From NCBI GenBank assembly GCA_025057975.1, contig JANWUV010000002.1:62001-126000 (forward strand): a DNA stretch of 64,000 nt, in the 5' to 3' direction. The notes beneath the pieces are model-generated. The model saw nothing but the letters and a program-made list of their open reading frames with translations, was not told the origin of the DNA and made no database searches. The position numbers and the translations under genes are program-made. This document shows, one piece after another, positions 52,959 to 62,128 of the stretch. Position 1 is the first letter of the stretch. Every line of letters starts with the position of its first letter. Origin of the DNA: Chloracidobacterium sp. (GTDB lineage: Bacteria > Acidobacteriota > Blastocatellia > Chloracidobacteriales > Chloracidobacteriaceae).

Positions 52959-54336
52959 CGCGCTCTGGACGCCTTTCGCTCTGCTTCCTGACGGTTGGCG
53001 ACGCGACGTGTACCTGACCGTCGGCGCAGACGGCCGCTGGGCAAGCGTCGAGCCGGATACGGCGACGCCGCCGGTCGGGGCCGAGGTTGTTGAAGGCGCG
53101 TTACTGCCGGGCGTCGTCAACGCCCACAGCCACGCCTTTCAGCGGGCGTTTGTTGGGTTGACTGAACCGCCTGACGGTGAACCAGACGATTTCTGGAGTT
53201 GGCGCACGCGCATGTACGCCGTCGCCAACCGCCTGACGCCCGACATCCTGCGCGCCGTCGCCGCGCAGCTTTATCTGGAACTGCTTGAAGGCGGCTATAC
53301 GCATGTGTGTGAGTTCCACTACGTGCACCGCGATGTGGGCGGCAAACCTTACGCCGACCGCACGACGATGCCGGCGGCGCTGGTTGAAGCCGCCGACGAG
53401 GTTGGCATCGGGCTGACTCTGCTTCCGACGGTCTATGAACGCGCTGGTTTTGGGCGGCTGGATATCCTGCCGGAGCAGCGGCGGTTCTTTGCGACGCCGG
53501 ACGACGTATGGGCGACGGCGACGGCGCTTGAAGAAGGGCGCTCAATACGCTTCACCGTTGGACTGGCGCTGCATTCTGTCCGCGCCGTGCGGCTGGAAAG
53601 TTTTGACCGCCTACGTCGCATAGCGGAGAACTTCACCGGGCCGATTCACATTCACGTCGCCGAACAGACAGCTGAAGTTGAAGCTTGTCTGCTCGAGACT
53701 GGAGCGCGTCCGGTCGCTTGGTTGACGCGGGAAGGACTTCTTGATCCACGGTGGCAACTCGTTCACGCCACGCATACAGACGAAGCCGAACGCGCTGCCG
53801 TCGCCCAAAGCGGCGCGGGTATCGTGGTCTGCCCGACGACCGAGGCGAATCTAGGCGACGGGCTGTTTGATTTGCCAGCGTGGACGGCGACTGGCGTCCC
53901 GTTGGCCGTCGGCTCAGATAGCCACGTTACGCGCGATTGGCGCGAAGAACTGCGGTGGCTGACGTACGGCGCGCGCTTGGCGACGCGCCGGCGCGGGCTT
54001 GGGGTGTCGGCCTCAACGCTCTTCACAGGCGCGCAGTCAGGTGGCGGTGACGCCGCCGGTGAGCCGGTCTGGGGACTGATGCCCGGCGCACGCGCCGACG
54101 CGCTGCGGCTCGACCTGAAGCAGCCGCCGCTGGTCGGCGTCCCGCTGGAGCAGTGGATAGATGCAGTGGTTTTTTCAAGTCCGGGGGCGCTCTGGGCGGA
54201 TGTGATGGTCGCCGGACGCTGGGCGCTGCGGCGCGGTCGCCATCCCTGTCGTGCGCGCATCTTGGCGCGTTTTCAGGAAGCGATGAACCAGCTCTGGCGG
54301 GACGAGACAAGAGCAGTCACCTCAGGACAGGTTTAG
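52933..54336 (+). CDS. hutF: formimidoylglutamate deiminase
   Basis: Deiminates N-formimidoyl-L-glutamate to N-formylglutamate and ammonia, feeding HutG. The 467-residue amidohydrolase has the zinc ligands of the family: NAHSHAFQR (two His), HVAEQTAEV (His), HATHTDEAE (His) and GSDSHVTRDWREELR (Asp). The frame is open leftwards through hutG, but the ATG at 52933, inside the end of hutG, gives the usual N-terminus (a short beta domain then GALLPGVVNAHSH). With HutU and HutI this completes the formylglutamate pathway except for histidase. The last residues (RDETRAVTSGQV) are a non-conserved tail. Confidence 0.93.
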   Translation: MTTDSLQPDALWTPFALLPDGWRRDVYLTVGADGRWASVEPDTATPPVGAEVVEGALLPGVVNAHSHAFQRAFVGLTEPPDGEPDDFWSWRTRMYAVANRLTPDILRAVAAQLYLELLEGGYTHVCEFHYVHRDVGGKPYADRTTMPAALVEAADEVGIGLTLLPTVYERAGFGRLDILPEQRRFFATPDDVWATATALEEGRSIRFTVGLALHSVRAVRLESFDRLRRIAENFTGPIHIHVAEQTAEVEACLLETGARPVAWLTREGLLDPRWQLVHATHTDEAERAAVAQSGAGIVVCPTTEANLGDGLFDLPAWTATGVPLAVGSDSHVTRDWREELRWLTYGARLATRRRGLGVSASTLFTGAQSGGGDAAGEPVWGLMPGARADALRLDLKQPPLVGVPLEQWIDAVVFSSPGALWADVMVAGRWALRRGRHPCRARILARFQEAMNQLWRDETRAVTSGQV

Positions 54337-54563
54337 AAGGACAACATTTCGCCGAATACGGCAACATTTCTCGCAAACTTGATGAAAAAGACGCGCACTT
54401 GCGGCGTGCGCACCCAGTTCTTGGCGGCTTCAGTCCCCCAACATTGACCAACCTGAACCAGAAAGACCTCCCTAATCACCGCGCAAAGCTGGACAACCGT
54501 GATGACGGCCGTTATGCTGCCGCAGCTTTTTTGTCAATCTTATGACAAGCAAACCCGCCCTTC
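54337..54563 (+). other. leader region upstream of the cmr operon
   Basis: This 227-bp stretch must hold the promoter of the CRISPR operon. Two short direct copies of CAACATTTC (54342-54350, 54362-54370) are 20 bp apart. No CRISPR repeat, spacer or convincing terminator is present. A short stem GCTG-CCG-CAGC followed by T6 (near 54523-54540) is too small to call a terminator. Confidence 0.4.
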
Positions 54564-57206
54564 ATGCCGGTCAGCTGGACAGACCTCCTGCTTGCTTATC
54601 TGCATGACCCACCGGACAAAGCACTAGACATTCGCGGTCACGAAAAGCGCGCCGCCGATCTCGCCCGCATTGCGCTTGGCGACGACGTGACCAAAGAAGG
54701 CGTCAAACGTGTGGCGGGCGCAGCGGACACTCTGGCTTCCATCGTCGAGCGATTCCCGATGCCGACAGCCGGCGGCGACGGCGAGCGCGCCGTCAGCCCT
54801 GAAAACCAAACGCTCCATATTGTCCATCCGCTGTCGGCGACACAGCGGACGCTCGAGCTGCCGCCGCTCGGTGCGTTGACTACTGCGCAGCAGAACGCTC
54901 TACGCGACGCCATGGACGGTTTCTCCGATGACCATGATCCGACGGCGCGCAAACGTTGGCTGGCGGTCTGGCGCAACTGGCCGGAAAAACTGGCTGAAGT
55001 CCAGCCCTGCACGGCTTTCCTACCGGCCGACACCCGAACGCCCGATCATACAATCTGGCATCACCTCGATACTGTTGCGGCTTTTGAAGCGGCGCGTTCC
55101 GAAGGCGGCGGCATAGCGCTGCTGGCTTTTGCGCTCGGCCCGGTGCAGCGATTTATCGAGGCGGCCCGCTCGGTCCGCGATTTGTGGTCGGGCAGCATGA
55201 TCCTCTCTTGGCTGGCTTTTCAGTCATTGCTGCCCGTCGTTGAGCAACTCGGTCCGACGGCGCTGCTGTATCCGGCGCTGCGCGGCAATCCGCTGCTGGA
55301 CTTATGGCTGGCGCAAGATGCACAGTTGGGCGCACGCGCACCGCAGCCGACGACGCGGCAGAAAATGACGCCCTCGCTTCCGCATCGCTTTCTGGCGCTT
55401 GTGCCATGGGGAAAGAACGGCGCAGCCGCCCACGAACTGGCCGAACGCTGCCGTCAAGCCTGCGCCAAGGCGTGGCGTGAACTGGCCGAAAGCGTTCGGG
55501 CGCGGCTCAAGCAGGAGCTTGACGGGCAATGGACTGACTGGGACGCCCGCTGGAACCACCAAATCGCTGATTACTTCAGCGCGGCGACCGCCGTTCTGCC
55601 GCTAAGCGGAATAGGGGACGAAATTGACCGTCAATTGGCTGATTTGCTTGCCGGGAAAGACACCTTTGCCGACGCCTTTCCCGCAGCCGAGCACGTCCGC
55701 GCGATGGCGCGGTCAATCCCCCGAAGCGACCGCCCCAACTACGCCCAGGAACAAGCCGGTCAGTGGCAATACCAGATTGAACTCGTCCAGCGGTCGCTGG
55801 CGGCGGCGCGTACTGTTCGGCACATTCCGTCCAGCACGGCGGGCGAGGGGCCGTGGCCGCCAAAGTGTACGCTGTTTGGCAGCTTCGAGCAGATGGGACC
55901 CGCCCAACTGAGTGCATCAAGCGACTTTTGGAACAACCTCGCCCAACCCAACGGCGGCTTGAGCCTTGACGGCGTGCGCATTCGCGCCGGTGAAGCCCTC
56001 TGCGCCGTCGCCCTCGCCAAACGGTTTTCCGGCCCGGCGTTCTTCGTTAAACAACTTGGCGTCACGCCCCAAGACCTGCGTTTCCCTGATACGTGGACGG
56101 TCGCCGCCGCCGTCTGGCTTGAAAAAGCCAACATTCGCCCCGACCAAGTTCGTCGGGAGTACGGTGAATGGAACGGCCGCTGGCTGCACTGGTCAAAGCC
56201 TGACCAAGATTTGGAAACCGCCGGCCCGTGCCCGGAAGATGTTTGGCGGCGAATCCAACACTACAGCCGGAAGGAACAACTTGGGCCGCCGCCGACCTAC
56301 TACGCCATCCTAAAACTCGACGGCGACGATCTGGGCGGTTGGCTGCGGGGCGAACAATCACCGCAGGCGCGCGAGGTCATCCATCCCAAGTTGGTCGCGT
56401 ACTTTGAAGAGGTTGACGCCCAAAACGCCGAGCGGCTCAAGGCGCGGCGACCTGTCGGGCCGGCGCTCCATGCCGCCATCAGTACGGCGCTGGCCAACTT
56501 CGCGCTGCACGTCGCGCCGCCCGTCATCGAAGCCCACTCCGGAACGCTCATCTACGCGGGCGGCGATGACCTACTGGCGCTGCTGCCGGTTGAAAAAGCC
56601 CTACCTTGCGCGGCGCAGCTGGCGCAGGCCTACCGGCAAAACTGGTACGCAACTGACCAAAACCGGCGCGAGGCCAACCGACGCGAATGGCTGCTGATGG
56701 GCAAGCGAGCAACGATTTCCGGCGGGATGGTCGTCGTCCACGCCAAGGACGACCTACGGCTGGCGTTGCAGGACGCCCGTGCGGCCGAGCATCAGGCCAA
56801 GGCCACTGGTAAGGACGCGCTGGGCATGACGGTACGGCGGCGCTCCGGCGAGCATACGTCGGCGGTGTGTCCGTGGCCCTTCGCCGAGAGCGTTATCGGC
56901 TGGACGGACGGCTTCCGGCGTGGCGCATCCGACCGCTGGGTCTATCGGCTTTACGGCATGCGGGGGACGCTGGCCGGGCTTCCGGCCAAAGCCATTCAGG
57001 CGGAATTCCAACGTCAGCTTCGTCGCGCTGAAGCGCCGACGCCGGACTTGATCCCGCCGAAAGATTTCGCAGAGGCATTTGATGCTTTCCAAGCTTTGAA
57101 GCTTCCCAACGGCGTGCGGCGTTTCTCCGACGCGAGGGCGGCGCTGGAGCCGTTTCTGACGCTGTGCCACACGGCGGCGTTTCTGGCGCGTGGGAGGGAC
57201 GTATGA
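54564..57206 (+). CDS. cmr2: Cas10 / Cmr2, type III-B large subunit
   Basis: Signalling subunit of the Cmr complex: target RNA binding triggers cyclic oligoadenylate synthesis. The 880-residue protein starts with the HD-type segment LLAYLHDPPDKALDIRGHE (His14, Asp15), a candidate DNase site. The first Palm domain has LDGDDLGGW near residue 586 and the second has the catalytic GGDD at residues 666-669 in YAGGDDLLALLP. The SGGMVVVHAKDDLR and KDALGMTVRRRSGE segments are typical of Cmr2. All four cyclase residues are intact, so cOA production is expected, consistent with the CARF gene at the end of the operon. Cmr3 follows with an ATGA overlap. Confidence 0.95.
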   Translation: MPVSWTDLLLAYLHDPPDKALDIRGHEKRAADLARIALGDDVTKEGVKRVAGAADTLASIVERFPMPTAGGDGERAVSPENQTLHIVHPLSATQRTLELPPLGALTTAQQNALRDAMDGFSDDHDPTARKRWLAVWRNWPEKLAEVQPCTAFLPADTRTPDHTIWHHLDTVAAFEAARSEGGGIALLAFALGPVQRFIEAARSVRDLWSGSMILSWLAFQSLLPVVEQLGPTALLYPALRGNPLLDLWLAQDAQLGARAPQPTTRQKMTPSLPHRFLALVPWGKNGAAAHELAERCRQACAKAWRELAESVRARLKQELDGQWTDWDARWNHQIADYFSAATAVLPLSGIGDEIDRQLADLLAGKDTFADAFPAAEHVRAMARSIPRSDRPNYAQEQAGQWQYQIELVQRSLAAARTVRHIPSSTAGEGPWPPKCTLFGSFEQMGPAQLSASSDFWNNLAQPNGGLSLDGVRIRAGEALCAVALAKRFSGPAFFVKQLGVTPQDLRFPDTWTVAAAVWLEKANIRPDQVRREYGEWNGRWLHWSKPDQDLETAGPCPEDVWRRIQHYSRKEQLGPPPTYYAILKLDGDDLGGWLRGEQSPQAREVIHPKLVAYFEEVDAQNAERLKARRPVGPALHAAISTALANFALHVAPPVIEAHSGTLIYAGGDDLLALLPVEKALPCAAQLAQAYRQNWYATDQNRREANRREWLLMGKRATISGGMVVVHAKDDLRLALQDARAAEHQAKATGKDALGMTVRRRSGEHTSAVCPWPFAESVIGWTDGFRRGASDRWVYRLYGMRGTLAGLPAKAIQAEFQRQLRRAEAPTPDLIPPKDFAEAFDAFQALKLPNGVRRFSDARAALEPFLTLCHTAAFLARGRDV

Positions 57207-58336
57207 GCCACGCCGGAACGCCGCACACCATCGGCCTCAGGCTCGAACCGCTTGACGTACTGTTTTTCCGCGACGGGCGGCCCTTCGGTAGCGAGCGCAA
57301 CCTCAGCGGATGGCCGACGCCGCAGACCTTTGCAGGCGCAATCCGTACGGCGCTGCTCGAAGCCGCCGGCTGCAACTTCGCCCGACTGGCGCAAGCCATT
57401 CAGACCGGAAAATCCTTCGCGGAAGCGGTTGAGGCAAGCTGTCCGACGGCGTTTCACTGGATCGGGCGCGTCATGGCGCGCGGCGTATGGCCGGCGCGGG
57501 TGACGCCAAACGGTCAACCGGATGTGCTGACGCCAGCGCCGTCCGTGCTGCATGTGGAAAAAAATCAACCGACGAAGCTGCATCGGCTGCAACCGCTGCC
57601 GCCCTCTCAGCTTCCCGGTTGGCAGCCGCCGCCTGACGACTCGAAGTGGCGTCCGCTATGGCTGAAAAACTTGGCGCCGACGGAGCCAGTGGAAGGCTAC
57701 CTGACGCAAAACGGGCTTGCGACATTTTTGGCGGGCGGCGTTCCAAACAGCGACGAAATTGTTTCGCCGTCGGCTCTCTTTGCGCTGGATTACCGAACCG
57801 GCGTCACCATTTCCCCCGACAGCCTGACGGTCGAGGCGTCGCAGATTTTCAGTTGCGGCTTTTTGGCGCTCAAGCCGGGCGTCACCCTTTACGGCGAAGT
57901 TGACGTTCCTGACGACGTGCGTCATGACGCGGAAAAGCTGATTGACGCGCTCAAGTTGATGGCGTTCGGGGGCGAAGGTCGGCGCGTCGTTGTTGCGCGC
58001 TTGGCGCACTCCTGCCCTTGGCCGCAGCGGTCGCCAAGCAGGGACAAAGAAAGACCGCTAACGCTGCTCATCACGCCCTGTCCCTTTGCCTCTCGCTGGA
58101 AGCCGCATGCGTTGACTGGGAGGGTGATTGCAGCGGCCGTCCCCGGCGCGACGGCGTTTTCCGGTTGGGATTTGGCGCGCGGCGGCCCGAAACCAACACG
58201 CTTCGCCGCCGCCGCCGGAAGTGTGTACTTCCTTGATGAGGCCCCGCCGATGTGGCCGGCGTCGCTCGCCGAAAGCAACGAAGACGCTGCGCTGGGTTGG
58301 GGCGGCTACTTGAAAGGAGTGTGGAACGATGTCTGA
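57203..58336 (+). CDS. cmr3: Cmr3 (Cas5-like subunit)
   Basis: Cas5-group subunit that binds the crRNA 5' handle with Cmr2. The 377-residue protein begins GLRLEPLDVLFFRDGRPFG, the standard Cmr3 N-terminal motif, followed by WPTPQTFAGAIRTAL. The GEVDVPDDVRHDAEKLIDALKLMAFGGEGRR segment and GYLKGVWNDV end are also typical, with a glycine-rich C-terminal loop (GWGGYLKG). The ATG at 57203 overlaps the cmr2 stop; the frame is open further left but is antisense-free overlap with cmr2. It overlaps cmr4 by 8 bp. Confidence 0.92.
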   Translation: MSHAGTPHTIGLRLEPLDVLFFRDGRPFGSERNLSGWPTPQTFAGAIRTALLEAAGCNFARLAQAIQTGKSFAEAVEASCPTAFHWIGRVMARGVWPARVTPNGQPDVLTPAPSVLHVEKNQPTKLHRLQPLPPSQLPGWQPPPDDSKWRPLWLKNLAPTEPVEGYLTQNGLATFLAGGVPNSDEIVSPSALFALDYRTGVTISPDSLTVEASQIFSCGFLALKPGVTLYGEVDVPDDVRHDAEKLIDALKLMAFGGEGRRVVVARLAHSCPWPQRSPSRDKERPLTLLITPCPFASRWKPHALTGRVIAAAVPGATAFSGWDLARGGPKPTRFAAAAGSVYFLDEAPPMWPASLAESNEDAALGWGGYLKGVWNDV

Positions 58337-59237
58337 ACCTGCCGCGACCAACGGCCGCGCCGGTGTAACGCAGGCGGCGGCGTTGTTGTTCATCCATGCG
58401 CAGACCAGTTTGCATCCGGGGTCAGGGACGGCGCTGGGCGTCGTGGACTTGCCTGTCCAGCGCGAACGCCATACGCAGTGGCCGGTAATTCCCGGTTCGA
58501 CGCTGAAAGGCATTGTCCGGGACGCCTGCACCCGGCGGAACGGCGACCGGGAAAAGCTTCAGGCGGTGTTTGGCCCTGAAAAGAGCAACGCCGCCGACCA
58601 CGCCGGCGCGCTGAGTCTGACGGATGCGCGTCTGCTGGCCTTTCCGGTACGGTCGCTCAAAGGCGTTTTCGCTTGGGTCACCTGCGCAGCCGTTCTGGAA
58701 CGACTACGACGCGACGTGCAGTTGACCGGGGCCGGCGAGTTGGATTGGCGACCCCCAACGGCTGAGCCTGACAAGGCGCTTTGTCCAAAGGAGAGTCCAC
58801 TACTGACGGACGGCGACAAGCTCATCCTCGAAGAGTTTGAGTTTACGCGCGTCGGCGAAGCGGACGCCGTCGCCGCGTGGGTCGCCGAGCGTGCGACGAA
58901 CGACGATTTCACACAACAACAGCTCAAACAGCGCCTTGTCGTCCTGCACGACGACGATTTCACGCACTTCGTCCGCCATGCAACTGAGGTAACGGCGCGC
59001 GTCGCGCTGGATTACGAACGCAAGACCGTCAAGCGCGGCGCGTTGTTTTATGAGGAGTTTCTGCCGCCGGAGACCGTTTTCTACGCCGTGGCGCTGGCCG
59101 GCGCGAGCCGTCGGAAGGGACACGAACTGAACGCCGGCGACGTGATGGAGTACGTGCGCGCCCATCTTCCGCCGGTACTCCAAATCGGCGGCGATGAAAC
59201 CATCGGCAAGGGCCTCTGCGCCGTACGGCTGACATAG
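58329..59237 (+). CDS. cmr4: Cmr4 (Cas7 backbone subunit and target-RNA nuclease)
   Basis: Repeated backbone subunit that lines the crRNA and cuts target RNA at 6-nt intervals. The 302-residue protein has the Cmr4 start LLFIHAQTSLHPGSGTALG, then VVDLPVQRERHTQWPVIPGSTLKG; Asp40 in VVDLP is at the position of the catalytic Asp of other Cmr4 proteins. The C-terminal IGGDETIGKGLC is the glycine-rich RAMP loop. The ATG at 58329 lies inside the end of cmr3. A strong AAGGAGGT site follows for cmr5. Confidence 0.93.
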   Translation: MSEPAATNGRAGVTQAAALLFIHAQTSLHPGSGTALGVVDLPVQRERHTQWPVIPGSTLKGIVRDACTRRNGDREKLQAVFGPEKSNAADHAGALSLTDARLLAFPVRSLKGVFAWVTCAAVLERLRRDVQLTGAGELDWRPPTAEPDKALCPKESPLLTDGDKLILEEFEFTRVGEADAVAAWVAERATNDDFTQQQLKQRLVVLHDDDFTHFVRHATEVTARVALDYERKTVKRGALFYEEFLPPETVFYAVALAGASRRKGHELNAGDVMEYVRAHLPPVLQIGGDETIGKGLCAVRLT

Positions 59238-59255
59238 CCTAAGGAGGTGTTTCAG

Positions 59256-59678
59256 ATGCCGCTCGTCGCTTCCAAATCACGGACGCTTGACCAGCGCCGC
59301 GCTGCGCACGCTTGGGACGCCGTCCAACGCGCTAAACAGCTTGGCGCGGACGACGCCAAAAAGTACGGTGGACAGGCAAAGAAACTACCCGTTCGGATTT
59401 TGACTTCCGGTTTAGGGCCGGCGCTAGCCTTTCTCAAAGCCAAGGCTTACGCCCCGACTTTGAAGGCTTACGCCCCGACTTTGGTTGATGATCTTTCCGC
59501 ATGGCTTGAGGAGCGCATACCGCCGAAGAAGGACGAACCGCACGATCTACTTGAACGCATCGTGAGGGGCGACAGCCACTTTCTGCGCCGCGCCACGGAC
59601 GAGGCGCTGGCTTATTTGGACTGGCTCAATCGCTTCGCCGAAGCGGAGGGACTAACCGACGACGAGCAGGCGCAATGA
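59256..59678 (+). CDS. cmr5: Cmr5 (small alpha-helical subunit)
   Basis: Small helical subunit that stacks along the complex and supports target binding. The 140-residue protein starts at the ATG at 59256, preceded by AAGGAGGT; RTLDQRRAAHAWDAVQ and the KYGGQAKKLPVRILTSGLGPALAFLKAK segment are typical. It contains an exact tandem duplication of seven residues, KAYAPTL twice, encoded by two 21-bp repeats at 59442-59483, so it is slightly longer than relatives. Its stop overlaps the following ATG (ATGA). Confidence 0.92.
   Translation: MPLVASKSRTLDQRRAAHAWDAVQRAKQLGADDAKKYGGQAKKLPVRILTSGLGPALAFLKAKAYAPTLKAYAPTLVDDLSAWLEERIPPKKDEPHDLLERIVRGDSHFLRRATDEALAYLDWLNRFAEAEGLTDDEQAQ
59442..59483 (+). 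repeat. 21-bp tandem duplication inside cmr5
   Basis: Two perfect adjacent copies of a 21-bp unit encoding KAYAPTL. It keeps the frame and sits in a helix-forming part of Cmr5, so it looks recent. Confidence 0.9.
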
Positions 59679-62128
59679 CGAAGATGCTGCCCAAATCTCT
59701 TGGCAAGCTGCTGGAACGACTTCCGGTGGAAAGCCGTCATCCGGGTCTCCAACTCGACAAGTTCAGTGCAGCCGGGGACCAGAAAGCGCAACGGGACGCG
59801 CTAGATGCGGTCGTTGAGGCGAACAGCGGCGCAGCGAAGTCGAGTGATTACGCAGCGCGTTACCAACGCTGGCAACAGACACTGCATGCCGTCGGCGCGC
59901 GGACATTCGAAGCGACGACGACCACGCCGCTGACGCTGCACCTGTCGCGCGCGACGGCGCTGGAAAACGCCGGATTGAGTTTGCATCCGGTGTACGGCTT
60001 TGCCTATCTCCCCGGCGGCGGCTTGAAAGGGTTGGCGCGCGCCTATGCCGAAACCGTTTGGCTGCCCGCGCAGCCCGACCCAGCAACGGCCTGGCGGACG
60101 ATTGAAGACGTGTTCGGTTGGGCACCCAATCCTGAACGACGGCAAAGGATTCAAGACCAACGGCATCCGGCCCGACGACGGTACGCCGCCTACTACGACG
60201 AAGCCGATCCGAACGCGCCGGAAATCACGGCGCAGGTTGGCGGCGTCATATTCTACGACGCCTGGCCAAAGGTGTGGCCGACGCTGCTGCTGGACATTGT
60301 CAACAATCACCACCCGGATTACTACCAGCCGCCCGGAAAAGACAAGCCATACGCGCCCGGCGACTGGGAAGCCCCAAGGCCGGTGTATTTCCTGGCGGTT
60401 GCGCCGCAGGCCACGTTTCTTTTCGCCCTTGCCAAGCGCCGCGCCGACGTAGCCGACGCGCTAGTGGCGCAGGCGCAGGAGTGGCTTCGGGGCGGTTTGT
60501 GTACGTTGGGCGTTGGTGCCAAAACCAACGCTGGGTACGGCGTTTTCAGGCCGCTGGAAGGCGGACGACCCGATGTCGTCGCGCCGGAGACAGAGGTGTT
60601 TGAAACCACGCTGACACTGACGACGCCGGCGTTTTTGGCCGGCGCGCGACAGCAGGCGGAAGACTGTGACCTGCGCGCGGCGACGCTACGCGGTCAACTG
60701 CGCTGGTGGTGGCGGACGCTCCACGCCGGTTCTTTAGACGCCAACCAACTCCGCGCCCTAGAAGCTGCGCTGTGGGGCGATACGGCGGCAGGCGGCGCGG
60801 TGAAAATCGTCGTCGAGCCGGTCGGTGGCAGCAAGACTCATCCTTATGAGAAGAGGAACAAAGCGCATTTCAGCGAAGAACAAAAGACGGGCGACTATGG
60901 CATTCCAAGTAAAAACAGTGGTCGAGATCGAAACAAAGAAAGAGCGAAAAAAATCACACAGGGTTTGTGGTATGTCTCCTACGGCATGGATGAGTCCAAG
61001 GGACGCCGCTACTACCTCGAACCCGGCGCACAGTGGCGGCTGCGGCTGATTGCCCGCCCAACCGCCTTTTATCCCGACCGAAAAGCTTTGTCCGATCCGA
61101 AGGCTGATGCGCAGCGCGCAGGGAGAGCAATTTCAGCGGCGCAGGTCATGGCGCAGGCGAAGGCGGCGCTGTGGCTGCTGTGCCATTTCGGAGGCGTCGG
61201 CGCGAAGGCGCGTAAGGGCTTCGGTTCGCTCACAACACCCGACTTGAACGACCACAACCTTGACGGCTGTAAGCAAACGGCGCAGAAACTTCGAGCGGCG
61301 TTGGGACTGCCGACGCAGTTTGTCCAAACGCGGGCGCAATCATCGGCCTTGGAGCAGATGTTGCCGGTCGTCGAAGTGGGCTTCAACTGGCCGGACATAT
61401 GGCAAGTTCTTGACCAAGTAGGCTTTGCCTATCAGGCGTTTGCGAAGCAATACGCGCACAAGTTAGAAAAGAAGGCGCTGGGGCTGCCGCGTAAAATCCC
61501 ACCGCCTTGTCAAGGCGCGTTCAAGCCCTTGTCTCCAGTCGAAGACCGTCATGCTTCGCCGGTGCACATCCACCTTGACCGCCGCGATGAGCGATGGCTT
61601 GTTCGGGTGACGGCGTTTCCGGCCGCCAAGCTGCCCAACCTCACCGACAGCCAAAGCTTTCTCAAAGAATTTCTGAAAGAAGTCGAACGAGATCTCCAGC
61701 GCCGCGCCGCTCTGCCACCGCCGCTTCAAACCGGCAATCAACATCGGCCGCCGACAGCCCAACCTGCCCATCAGGGGGGCGCCGTACCGCTGGCTTCCGC
61801 CGCTGCGTTGGAGCAGCCGGCTTCGCCGGCGTTCCCCAAAAGCCCTAAAAGCGGCGAGCAAGTGGAGGCGGTGCTGCTCGAAGAAAGGACCAAAAAGGGT
61901 GGCTGGAAGGCGAAGCATGAACCGTCCGGTCTCTCCGGCCCGATCCAGAACAGCGACGCCGTACCGGGCGACAAACAACCCGGCGACCGGCTGACGCTGA
62001 TTGTGGCGTCGGCGAATGAGCGGGAGATTGCCTTCAAGTTTCCCACCGAAGCCGAACTGCAACGCGCCGCCAAAGTGCAAACAAGTCCGCCTCACAAAGG
62101 CGGCAAGCCATCTAGAGGGGTCCGCTGA
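59675..62128 (+). CDS. Cmr6-Cmr1 fusion with C-terminal OB-like domain
   Basis: One 817-residue frame holds two RAMP proteins. Residues 1 to about 300 are Cmr6: LHPVYGFAYLPGGGLKGLAR (the glycine-rich loop at about 101-120) and GVGAKTNAGYGVF (about 279-291). Residues from about 310 to 680 are Cmr1: TLTLTTPAFLAGARQQAEDCDLR, then RGQLRWWWRTLHAG (about 337-350), LWGDTAAGGAVKI and GGVGAKARKGFGS (about 505-517). A Pro/Ala-rich linker (about 681-725) leads to a terminal domain of 70-80 residues, GEQVEAVLLEERTKKGGWKA onwards, of OB/S1-like character. In known Cmr complexes Cmr6 and Cmr1 are neighbours at the end of the backbone, so fusion is structurally sensible. Overlaps with both neighbours indicate translational coupling. 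Confidence 0.9.
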   Translation: MTKMLPKSLGKLLERLPVESRHPGLQLDKFSAAGDQKAQRDALDAVVEANSGAAKSSDYAARYQRWQQTLHAVGARTFEATTTTPLTLHLSRATALENAGLSLHPVYGFAYLPGGGLKGLARAYAETVWLPAQPDPATAWRTIEDVFGWAPNPERRQRIQDQRHPARRRYAAYYDEADPNAPEITAQVGGVIFYDAWPKVWPTLLLDIVNNHHPDYYQPPGKDKPYAPGDWEAPRPVYFLAVAPQATFLFALAKRRADVADALVAQAQEWLRGGLCTLGVGAKTNAGYGVFRPLEGGRPDVVAPETEVFETTLTLTTPAFLAGARQQAEDCDLRAATLRGQLRWWWRTLHAGSLDANQLRALEAALWGDTAAGGAVKIVVEPVGGSKTHPYEKRNKAHFSEEQKTGDYGIPSKNSGRDRNKERAKKITQGLWYVSYGMDESKGRRYYLEPGAQWRLRLIARPTAFYPDRKALSDPKADAQRAGRAISAAQVMAQAKAALWLLCHFGGVGAKARKGFGSLTTPDLNDHNLDGCKQTAQKLRAALGLPTQFVQTRAQSSALEQMLPVVEVGFNWPDIWQVLDQVGFAYQAFAKQYAHKLEKKALGLPRKIPPPCQGAFKPLSPVEDRHASPVHIHLDRRDERWLVRVTAFPAAKLPNLTDSQSFLKEFLKEVERDLQRRAALPPPLQTGNQHRPPTAQPAHQGGAVPLASAAALEQPASPAFPKSPKSGEQVEAVLLEERTKKGGWKAKHEPSGLSGPIQNSDAVPGDKQPGDRLTLIVASANEREIAFKFPTEAELQRAAKVQTSPPHKGGKPSRGVR

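Noticed and set aside
54342-54370. Two CAACATTTC copies ahead of cmr2 as a possible CRISPR remnant
   Set aside because: Only 9 bp, 20 bp apart and not palindromic; no further copies, so not a repeat-spacer array.
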